A DNA stretch of 64,000 nucleotides from positions 3,224,001-3,288,000 of the forward strand of contig NZ_LR134477.1 in assembly GCF_900637975.1 (NCBI RefSeq). Reading direction: 5' to 3'. The position numbers and the translations under genes were made by a program. This document shows, piece by piece, positions 55,973 to 64,000 of the stretch. Each line of letters opens with the position of its first letter. Positions within the stretch are counted from its first letter, which is position 1. Below the pieces are notes generated by a model that was not told where the DNA came from, did not search any database, and saw nothing but the letters and a program-made list of their open reading frames with translations. Origin of the DNA: Actinomyces viscosus (GTDB lineage: Bacteria > Actinomycetota > Actinomycetes > Actinomycetales > Actinomycetaceae).

Positions 55973-56527
55973 ATGGACGCCACGGACATGGGATCGGACC
56001 TTCAGCAGGTACTCATCACCGAGGAGCAGATCGGGCAGCGCCTCGACGAGATGGCCGCCCAGATCGACGCCGACTACGCGGGCCGCGACCCCCTGCTCGT
56101 GGGCGTGCTCAAGGGCGCCGTCTACGTCATGGCGGACCTGTCGCGCCGGCTGCACATGAGCGTGCCGATGGACTGGATGGCGGTGTCCTCCTACGGCTCG
56201 GGAACCAAGTCCTCCGGGGTGGTGCGCATCCTCAAGGACCTGGACACCGACGTCACCGGCCGCCACATCCTCATCGTCGAGGACATCATCGACTCCGGCC
56301 TGACCCTGTCCTGGCTGCTGGGCAACCTGTCCTCCCGCGGTGCGGCCTCGGTGGAGATCGCCACACTTCTGCGCAAGCCCGACGCCGCCAAGGTCGAGGT
56401 GGACGTCAAGTACGTCGGCTTCGATATTCCTACGGAGTTCGTCGTCGGCTACGGACTGGACTATGCCGAGCGCTACCGCAACCTGCCGTTCATCGGCACG
56501 TTGCGGCCCGAGGTCTATGGAGGCTGA
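55973..56527 (+). CDS. hpt: Hypoxanthine phosphoribosyltransferase
   Basis: 184 residues from ATG 55973 (AGGAAGG upstream; ATG 55955 is an alternative). Salvages hypoxanthine/guanine with PRPP. Motifs: [15 protein letters not shown], the flexible-loop region [15 protein letters not shown]-binding [13 protein letters not shown] and [23 protein letters not shown]. Family length is ~180. Confidence 0.95.
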   Translation: MDATDMGSDLQQVLITEEQIGQRLDEMAAQIDADYAGRDPLLVGVLKGAVYVMADLSRRLHMSVPMDWMAVSSYGSGTKSSGVVRILKDLDTDVTGRHILIVEDIIDSGLTLSWLLGNLSSRGAASVEIATLLRKPDAAKVEVDVKYVGFDIPTEFVVGYGLDYAERYRNLPFIGTLRPEVYGG

Positions 56528-56666
56528 CTGACTCAGGTCAACCTTGACAAAACCTGAGGGGAGAACGGGAGAATCGGGGGTGGGTCGGTCGAAGTGCTGC
56601 TGCCGGGCGGTGCTCGCGAGGCCCGTGACCTGCGTCCTGCCCCCTTTTCCAGGTGGTCGGAGCCGT

Positions 56667-56687
56667 GTACGTTACGTTACGATAACG
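56667..56687 (+). promoter_or_regulatory. GTTAC repeats upstream of the LPVTG gene
   Basis: GTACGTTACGTTACGATAACG, containing the palindrome CGTTA-CGA-TAACG at 56675-56687. Shares GTTACGAT with the promoter region of the secreted NlpC/P60 gene. Confidence 0.4.
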
Positions 56688-56743
56688 AGTGTAGGTCGTC
56701 GGCGGATGCCCCATGCCGGCGGGTGATTGTGGAAGGACAGTTG

Positions 56744-58048
56744 GTGACGGTGAAGAAGGCTGTGCGTCGACGTGTCTCGGGGCTGGTCGGCCTCGCGGGT
56801 GCGGTGGTGCTGGCGTCCTCGCTGGGTGCGCCCCTGACGGCCCCCGTGGCCGCTGAGCCGGCCGCAGGCACCACTTTTAATACGGTTGCTGAGATGGCGC
56901 AGGTCAGCGGCGCTTCGGGCACCCTGACCACTCTTGGCGATGAGGCGCCGGGTGACGGCGGCGGTCTGACCTACACCGTGGAGAGCACGAGCCCCGCCGG
57001 CGCGCTGGGGGCCGTGTCCGTCATGCTGGCCGACGGCCAGTGGGCCGTGCCACGGGGTGTTCCGGTCGCCCCGACTGCCGCCTCGGACGGTGCCGCCGCC
57101 GGTGACGTGGTGGCCCGGGCGCAGTCCTTCGCCGCCGCGGGAGGCTCCCTGGTGGTGGACCCGTCGCGTCCCACGCCGCTGTCGGGCGCGAACGTCCGTG
57201 CCGGCGGTTCGGGGCCGTACCCGATCACCTCCTCGGCGCTGGTGGGCATGGTGCTCTCCGGCTGGGACTACTCGCACACCACGTACGTGGCGGACCAGAA
57301 CACCCAGGTGGGGTACCGGGCCGACGTCGGGCACGATCTGACCGGGTCCTGGAAGCCGGACGACCTGGCCGGCTGGTTCAACTCGCAGGGGCGTCTGTGG
57401 GTGAACGCGAACGGCGCTATCGCCCCCGGTGACATCGTCTTCTTCTCCAACCCGATGCCCGCGGGGCAGGGCGGGGCCGGCTCGGCTCCCGCGCAGTCCG
57501 TGGTGTTCGGGAACGTATACGACGTCGGCATCTACGTGGGGGAGAACAAGGTCGTGAGGGCCTCGTCCGGCGGTGTACGGGCGGAGACGCTGGATGCGCA
57601 GACGATGGCTGAGGTGGCCCTGGTGGCTCGCCCGCAGTGGTCCGCGCCCGAGGGCGGTGCGGCCGCCCCGGATCAGTCGGGAGCCACTGGCGGCGCCGGT
57701 AGTAGCGCGACGCCGGGTCCGGAGGCCTCAGCCTCGGCCTCGGCCCAGCCGGGTGCGCAGACTCCGGCTCCGGGGGCCCCGCCCGCCAATGGTGGCTCGG
57801 TGCCGGATGGTTCGAGCACCGGCTCGCAGTCCTCGAATGGCGCCGGGCACGACGACCGTAACGAGGTTGTGGTGGGTGCCAGCAGCGGCCAGGACAGCAA
57901 GGGGCGCACGAGCGCCGCTGAGCGGTCCTCCTCCCAGAGCGCCCGGGAGCGGTGGCTGCCGGTGACTGGTGTGGCGATCGGCGTGCTGTCCATGGCGGCG
58001 ATCCTGCTGTCCGGCGGCCTGATCATCCTGCGCCTGCGCCGTAGTTGA
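56744..58048 (+). CDS. LPVTG-anchored surface protein with degenerate NlpC/P60-like domain
   Basis: 434 residues from GTG 56744 (GGAAGGA six bases upstream). Signal peptide (VSGLVGLAGAVVLASSLGAP), then a domain laid out like NlpC/P60: YPITSSALVGM where the catalytic Cys-Ser-Gly-Leu normally sits, APGDIVFF, and YDVGIYVGENKVVRAS where HVGIYVG is normal. Cys and His both appear replaced, so it is probably inactive. A Pro/Ser/Gly-rich spacer leads to LPVTG (residues 405-409), a hydrophobic span and RLRRS: a sortase sorting signal. It may bind wall fragments rather than cut them. Confidence 0.82.
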   Translation: MTVKKAVRRRVSGLVGLAGAVVLASSLGAPLTAPVAAEPAAGTTFNTVAEMAQVSGASGTLTTLGDEAPGDGGGLTYTVESTSPAGALGAVSVMLADGQWAVPRGVPVAPTAASDGAAAGDVVARAQSFAAAGGSLVVDPSRPTPLSGANVRAGGSGPYPITSSALVGMVLSGWDYSHTTYVADQNTQVGYRADVGHDLTGSWKPDDLAGWFNSQGRLWVNANGAIAPGDIVFFSNPMPAGQGGAGSAPAQSVVFGNVYDVGIYVGENKVVRASSGGVRAETLDAQTMAEVALVARPQWSAPEGGAAAPDQSGATGGAGSSATPGPEASASASAQPGAQTPAPGAPPANGGSVPDGSSTGSQSSNGAGHDDRNEVVVGASSGQDSKGRTSAAERSSSQSARERWLPVTGVAIGVLSMAAILLSGGLIILRLRRS

Positions 58049-58065
58049 GGGGCCGGGCGAGGGTT

Positions 58066-58117
58066 GACCCACTACACCAACGTCGGCTCTTACGGGATGG
58101 GCGTCATCGACGTCGTC
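58066..58117 (+). pseudogene. Short coding remnant, shortened copy of the one at 58674
   Basis: Encodes YTNVGSYGMGVIDVV after a nine-base deletion relative to 58674-58734. No start or body is present; a family-B element follows at once. Confidence 0.5.
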
Positions 58118-58165
58118 GCGGACGCATCCCCGGGCCTCAGTCCTCGGCCCTTAAGGTGCGTCTGC
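58118..58165. repeat. Family-B element, shortened copy 4 (48 bp)
   Basis: GCGGACGCATCC at the left, GGTGCGTCTGC at the right; about 20 central bases are missing compared with the 68-bp copies. Confidence 0.75.
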
Positions 58166-58673
58166 GGCGAACTGAGTGCCTTGACCGGGTACCGAGAACA
58201 CCTTTGCGGCCCTCCCCTCGCGACGGAGCCTCATGCACCTCACTGTGCGGGCCGATCTAGCGGGTCCCGCGGTATAGGCATGATGGCTGCGTGACGCTTG
58301 CTGGAGTTCCGCAAGCTCACCTGGCGCGAATCCACCTGAGGTGGACGCTGCTGCGGACGCTCTGAGTGCTGTCGGCGAGGACGGCGCCCGTACTGAGTCG
58401 CGACTGGTCTGCGCCGGATTGGGAAACGGATGTGGTGCCCCTGTTGCTAACTGCGCATGTCGTAGGCTTTTCGACGTCTTCTGGCATGAGGTGCTTTCTG
58501 ACGAGAAGTTGAAGGAGGTGATTAGAGGTTGGCAGGCCACGTCTTAATGTGCGGCAGCGAGACCACCGCCGTGCTCGCCGCCGTCGAGGCCCATCCACGC
58601 CAGCATCGGCGCCCGCGTATCAGCGCCCCTCCGCCGGCGCCACCACTGCCGTCTTCTCCCAGCTTATGGCCCT
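58166..58673. other. Degenerate stretch without a supportable gene
   Basis: Only a 68-codon frame at 58341-58547 (+) ends in protein-like sequence (LFDVFWHEVLSDEKLKEVIRG), with no good start or family match. Probably decayed coding DNA. Confidence 0.45.
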
Positions 58674-58734
58674 GGCCCGCTACACCAACGTCGGCTCCCA
58701 CGGCGCCTACGGGATGGGCGTCATCGACGTCGTC
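58674..58734 (+). pseudogene. Coding remnant resembling a Cas6/RAMP C-terminus
   Basis: Encodes ALARYTNVGSHGAYGMGVID followed by VV. The Gly-rich end recalls the C-terminal loop of Cas6-like RAMP proteins (GxGxxxxxGxG), but only ~25 residues remain, so this is tentative. Confidence 0.35.
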
Positions 58735-58802
58735 GCGGACGCACCTTAGAGGCCGCGGACTGCCCTCTGGGCCTCAGTCCTCGTGCCCTAAGGTGCGTCC
58801 GC
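58735..58802. repeat. Family-B 68-bp palindromic element, copy 5
   Basis: GCGGACGCACC to GGTGCGTCCGC, 68 bp. With the 61 bases before it, it duplicates the 58066-58165 unit. Confidence 0.85.
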
Positions 58803-58830
58803 AGGGGAGGCGGTTGAGTCGTCGATGCCA

Positions 58831-59265
58831 TCAATCGCAAACCCGTGAAGCTGCTCGAAGGGGAGAGCTCTCCGGCTCACGTCGCAAGTGGTCCCTCTCC
58901 CAGCGGATCACGGCTTGTCGCTGGGGTGTGCTGAGGAAACCCGCCATAGGTGAGACCTCGCGAAGCCGGCAGCCGTCTTCGTCGTCGGCACACATGCGTT
59001 CACGCATGGCCCTGGTGTCTCCCGACTCGAGCCACGATCTCCATCGCTCGAGACTTGATCGGTGCAGTGTTCCTCGGGTTGAGGACTCGTTACGTGCGAT
59101 TCCGTCGGCAATCTGCGAGCGCCACTCCGTCGCCGACCAGTTGATAGAGGCGTCGACGAGACGGTGGAGCATGAGACTTCGACGACGTGAGCGACTGGTT
59201 GCAGCGGCGCTGTCGGCATCAATGGAGGTGATGTCAGGGCTGAGGGTAAGGGGGTGCTGCGGCAC
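58831..59265 (-). CDS. Hypothetical protein, possibly a remnant
   Basis: 144 residues from a GTG; an internal ATG at 59172 is an alternative start. The C-terminal two thirds looks genuinely protein-like (INWSATEWRSQIADGIARN; LERWRSWLESGDTRAMRERM; REVSPMAGFLSTPQRQAVI), with codon choice biased to G/C third positions. The N-terminus is Ser/Arg-rich and no ribosome site is clear. No family recognised. It sits in a repeat-laden stretch and may be a decayed gene. Confidence 0.4.
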   Translation of the reverse strand: MPQHPLTLSPDITSIDADSAAATSRSRRRSLMLHRLVDASINWSATEWRSQIADGIARNESSTRGTLHRSSLERWRSWLESGDTRAMRERMCADDEDGCRLREVSPMAGFLSTPQRQAVIRWERDHLRREPESSPLRAASRVCD

Positions 59266-59338
59266 GCGTCGCAGAGCACTCCCTGTGCGGGGATTGCGTG
59301 GGGATGCGGTGGTGTGCTGCCAGCCGTGTCCGAGCGCC

Positions 59339-59451
59339 TACTGCACGAGGTCCGGGTCCTACTGGCCAGGGGTTGGCCGCACTGCACGGGAGTCCGGACC
59401 CCGTGGAGTACACCCACGTCCCAGCCAGTAGCCCCCAGGCCTCGTGCAGTA
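59339..59451. repeat. Family-A palindromic element, copy 3
   Basis: 113 bp with clear inverted ends TACTGCACGAGG and CCTCGTGCAGTA. Its right end has been amplified into the 42-bp tandem array that follows. Confidence 0.85.
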
Positions 59452-59639
59452 ACCGGTGGGAGCGGGCCCCGAGCCCCCAGGCCTCGTGCAGTAACCGGCG
59501 GGAGCGGGCCCCGAGCCCCCAGGCCTCGTGCAGTAACCGGCGGGAGCGGGCCCCGAGCCCCCAGGCCTCGTGCAGTAACCGGCGGGAGCGGGCCCCGAGC
59601 CCCCAGGCCTCGTGCAGTACCGGCGGGAGCCGGCCCCGA
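59431..59639 (+). repeat. 42-bp tandem repeat array, five units
   Basis: Units start at 59431, 59473, 59515, 59557 and 59599 (the last is 41 bp). Each begins GCCCCCAGGCCTCGTGCAGT, i.e. the right end of family A plus 22 bases. The period is a multiple of three, so every frame stays open; the apparent reading frames here are artefacts. Confidence 0.9.
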
Positions 59640-59802
59640 GCCCCTCCATGGCAGCGCGCCCCACCGCCTCCCCGCCACCTCCCCACCGCTTCCCCGGTTC
59701 TTCCCGGCCACGCCCGGCGCGAACGTGAGCAAGCGCAACGGGACCTTTGCCGTGCTATCGGCTAACGTCTGAGAATCAGTATGTTGAAGGGACCTACCGC
59801 AG

Positions 59803-61908
<2,106 letters not shown>

Positions 61909-61962
61909 GCTCTGGCCGGGCCCGGGTGGCCCGGCGGGAGCGGGGAAGGGTGGAGGCCGGAC

Positions 61963-62535
61963 ATGAGCTATGACGCCGAGGGCGTGCGGCGGGCCGTGCG
62001 CGACCTGCTCGTCGCCATCGGGGAGGACCCCGACCGTGACGGCCTGCGCGACACCCCCGAGCGCATGGCGCGCGCCTACCAGGAGATGTTCTCCGGCCTC
62101 GGGCAGGATCCGGCCGAGCACGTCGAGCGGGTCTTCGACGTCGGGCACGAGGAGATGGTCCTCGTGCGCGACATCCCCATGTACTCGGTGTGCGAGCACC
62201 ACCTCCTGCCCTTCCACGGGGCCGCGCACGTGGGCTACATCCCCAGCCCCGACGGGCGCGTCACCGGCCTGTCCAAGGTGGCGCGGCTCGTGGACGGCTA
62301 CGCCCGCCGTCCCCAGGTCCAGGAGCGGCTCACCCGGCAGATCGCCGACGCGCTTGTCGAGCGCCTGGAGTGCCGGGGGGTGCTCGTCGTCGTCGAGGCC
62401 GAGCACCTGTGCATGTCCATGCGGGGCGTGCGCAAGCCCGGCTCCAACACCATCACCTCCGCCGTGCGCGGCATCATGCGCAACGCCGCCACCCGCTCGG
62501 AGGCCATGAGCCTGGTCCTGGGCCGGCGATCCTGA
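61963..62535 (+). CDS. folE: GTP cyclohydrolase I
   Basis: 190 residues, normal length. First step of folate synthesis, GTP to dihydroneopterin triphosphate. Motifs: [20 protein letters not shown], zinc ligands in [42 protein letters not shown] and [18 protein letters not shown]. Follows ftsH, as in many actinobacteria. Confidence 0.97.
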   Translation: MSYDAEGVRRAVRDLLVAIGEDPDRDGLRDTPERMARAYQEMFSGLGQDPAEHVERVFDVGHEEMVLVRDIPMYSVCEHHLLPFHGAAHVGYIPSPDGRVTGLSKVARLVDGYARRPQVQERLTRQIADALVERLECRGVLVVVEAEHLCMSMRGVRKPGSNTITSAVRGIMRNAATRSEAMSLVLGRRS

Positions 62536-62589
62536 GAGTCTGCCAGGCGGGGGCTCGACACCGGAGAATGCCGGTGAAATAGTGGACGA

Positions 62590-63000
62590 ATGAGTCCCAT
62601 CTACAAGAAGCTGCTGGTGGCGGTCGACGCCGGGCTGCTGCTCTACTGGGCGGCCGTCTTCCTCAACCTCATTCCCGAGCACCTGCGCTTCAAGGACTAC
62701 TCCAACCAGGTCATTCAGGCCTGGAACTGGTCCTTCTTCCCGCTCGACGTCGCCGCCGCCCTGACGGTCTTCCTCGGTGCCTACCTGACGCGCGCGGGCA
62801 GCAGGATCGGGGACCTGGTGCTGACGGTCGGGCTCATGCTGACCTTCTGCGCCGGATTCATGGCGATCTCCTTCTGGTCCTTCTACCGCGACTTCGACCC
62901 GCTGTGGTGGGGGCCCAACGCCCTGCTCATGCTCATTCCGGCGCTCGCCTTCGGCTCCATGGTCTGCCGGCGGCTCGAAACCGCGGAGAACCGCACGTGA
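62590..63000 (+). CDS. DUF5360 (YvaD-like) membrane protein
   Basis: 136 residues with four hydrophobic segments (LLVAVDAGLLLYWAAVFLN; FPLDVAAALTVFLGAYL; LVLTVGLMLTFCAGFMAI; ALLMLIPALAFGSMV). The pattern DAGLLLYWxxxxxxLIP resembles Bacillus YvaD, which neighbours the SMR gene yvaE; here too SMR genes follow. Function unknown, perhaps linked to the transporter. Confidence 0.75.
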   Translation: MSPIYKKLLVAVDAGLLLYWAAVFLNLIPEHLRFKDYSNQVIQAWNWSFFPLDVAAALTVFLGAYLTRAGSRIGDLVLTVGLMLTFCAGFMAISFWSFYRDFDPLWWGPNALLMLIPALAFGSMVCRRLETAENRT

Positions 63001-63104
63001 CTGTCAAGAGCGCACTGTGCCCGTCGACGTGGTGGCACGAATGTCGCCAGTGCGTGTTCGAGGTCCCGAGGGTGCTCAACGGGCTGAGAGACCGATCGCG
63101 CTCG

Positions 63105-63470
63105 ATGAGTCGCGGCATGTGCTCCGGGCTCGTGCTCGGTGGCGCCATCGTCTCCGAGGTGTCGGCGACGCTTGCCCTGCGTCAGGCGCTGGATCATCCC
63201 GCTTTCTATACCGTCGTCGGGATCGGGTACGCCTTGGCCTTCATCTTCCTGTCGCTCGCGTTGCGATTGGGGATGTCTCTCGGCGTCGCCTACGGAATCT
63301 GGGGTGCCCTGGGGGTCGCACTGACCGCCTTGCTGTCGGCGGTTCTCTTCGGGGAGTTGATTACGGCTCCTATCGCCATCGGAATCGTGCTCATCATGGC
63401 TGGAGTGCTTCTCGTCGAGATCGGGGCCCAGCGCGCAGGTGCTCAGCAGGATGATGGGGACGCGTCATGA
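63105..63470 (+). CDS. SMR family efflux transporter subunit
   Basis: 121 residues from ATG 63105; a GTG at 62997 with GGAGA upstream, overlapping the previous stop, would add 36 residues unlike the family. Four hydrophobic segments; the essential membrane Glu is in GGAIVSEVSATLALR, and SLALRLGMSLGVAYGIWGALG is the SMR signature. Small multidrug resistance proteins exchange cationic compounds for protons. Likely pairs with the next gene as in EbrAB or YkkCD. Confidence 0.88.
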   Translation: MSRGMCSGLVLGGAIVSEVSATLALRQALDHPAFYTVVGIGYALAFIFLSLALRLGMSLGVAYGIWGALGVALTALLSAVLFGELITAPIAIGIVLIMAGVLLVEIGAQRAGAQQDDGDAS

Positions 63471-63790
63471 GCGGGATCTACCTCCTGGGGGCCATTGCTT
63501 CCGAGGTCACCGGAACCCTGTCACTCAAGCTCGCCTCCGACAGCAGGGGGTATCGGTGGTACGGCGTCGTCGTGGTCGGCTACCTGGCGGCCTTCGCCCT
63601 GCTCACCCTGGGCCTCAGGGAGGGCCTGTCTCTCGGCGTCGCCTACGGGATCTGGTCGGCTGGGGGAGTTGCTGCCACCGCGATCGCCTCGCGGCTCCTC
63701 TTCGGTGAGCCACTGACCCGCACCATGATCGCTGGGATCGCCCTCATCATGGCTGGAGTGCTCCTTGTCGAAGTGGGAAGCGTGCACTGA
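63467..63790 (+). CDS. SMR family efflux transporter subunit
   Basis: 107 residues, ATG overlapping the previous stop by four bases. Membrane Glu in GAIASEVTGTLSLKLA, signature LGLREGLSLGVAYGIWSAGG, GEPLT and ALIMAGVLLVEVG as in the SMR family. Together with its neighbour it probably forms a heterodimeric transporter. Confidence 0.92.
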   Translation: MSGIYLLGAIASEVTGTLSLKLASDSRGYRWYGVVVVGYLAAFALLTLGLREGLSLGVAYGIWSAGGVAATAIASRLLFGEPLTRTMIAGIALIMAGVLLVEVGSVH

Positions 63791-63817
63791 CGACGACGTC
63801 GAGCAGCGCGGTGGGCG

Positions 63818-63928
63818 TACTGCGCGAGGGCCGGACCCTATTGGGGAAGACATGAGTGCACTCCACGAGGGTCGGAGTCCCGTGCAGTGCGGTCAACTCC
63901 TGGGCAGCCCCCCGAGGCTCGTGGAGTA
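63818..63928. repeat. Family-A palindromic element, copy 4
   Basis: 111 bp from TACTGCGCGAGG to GCTCGTGGAGTA with the internal GTGCACTCCACGAGG and CCCGTGCAGTGCGG arms, after the SMR genes. Confidence 0.78.
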
Positions 63929-63967
63929 GGTCCCCGGGAGCAGGACTCGTCGTCGGGTGCAGTCCAC

Positions 63968-64000
63968 GCGTGCGGGGACAGAAATCCTGTCCCCGCACGC
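63968..64000. terminator. Perfect 14-bp hairpin at the window end
   Basis: 63968-63981 pairs exactly with 63987-64000 around AAATC. A terminator for the SMR set is likely, though the following sequence is not visible. Confidence 0.6.

Noticed and set aside
58529..59431. 300-codon plus-strand frame in the repeat region
   Set aside because: It spans a family-B element and part of a family-A element, and its sequence is Arg/Ser-rich without domains; the opposite strand frame is more protein-like.
59431..59639. Possible CRISPR array
   Set aside because: Units are contiguous copies with no unique spacers, and no cas genes are nearby.
59254..59772. Reading frames encoding 14-residue Pro/Arg/Gly repeats
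   Set aside because: They arise from the 42-bp tandem array, whose period keeps all frames open; no start signal or family.

Overview
The window is very GC-rich, protein-dense DNA from a high-GC Gram-positive bacterium. Sortase-type LPXTG anchoring, a GlnR-like regulator, D-Ala-D-Ala carboxypeptidase, a DUF2342-type metalloprotease, hpt, ftsH and folE in that order, and nitrobindin, YgfZ, DUF2516 and dtd in series point to the Actinomycetota. An Actinomyces-like organism fits best; this is inferred from gene content and order, not from a marker RNA. I see no rRNA, tRNA or CRISPR array.

Layout. 1-8.6 kb is phosphate and polyphosphate metabolism: ppk (5' end outside the window), a MutT1-like Nudix/phosphatase fusion, a small divergent membrane protein, then pstSCAB behind PHO-box-like repeats, facing a GlnR-type regulator (8.9-9.6 kb). 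9.7-16.9 kb is housekeeping: a membrane protein, a nitrobindin-like protein, YgfZ, DUF2516, dtd, DUF3995, and a threonine-dehydratase-like enzyme divergent from a LysR regulator. 16.9-20.3 kb is an AT-richer acquired island with two identical, inverted IS630-family elements. The second interrupts a zinc-ribbon gene whose two halves can be rejoined in frame. 20.5-24.3 kb is an ABC-2 exporter with an overlapping NarL-type two-component system. clpC follows at 24.7-27.3 kb.

27.8-33.2 kb is a tightly coupled trio: a PelG-like membrane protein, a PelF-like glycosyltransferase with a roughly 410-residue disordered N-terminus, and a putative glycoside hydrolase. It looks like a reduced Pel-type exopolysaccharide locus without a recognisable c-di-GMP receptor. 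Then come ppdK, an MprF-like phosphatidylglycerol aminoacyltransferase, and a protein with an endonuclease-like N-terminus and a RAMA-like C-terminus. Next are a lipoprotein serine hydrolase with a coupled two-component system, an alpha/beta hydrolase, and metX/metY for direct sulfhydrylation of O-acetylhomoserine. 50.8-62.5 kb covers cell wall and central functions: a secreted NlpC/P60 peptidase, ppa, dacB, a DUF2342 metalloprotease, hpt, an LPVTG-anchored protein with an NlpC/P60-like but apparently inactive domain, ftsH and folE. The window ends with a DUF5360 protein, an SMR transporter pair and a perfect hairpin at the last base.

Two families of short palindromic intergenic elements are scattered between genes. 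Family B is almost always 68 bp with GCGGACGCACC ends (five copies). Family A is about 112 bp with TACTGCACGAGG ends (four copies). They and a 42-bp tandem array account for most of the long gene-poor stretch at 58-59.8 kb.
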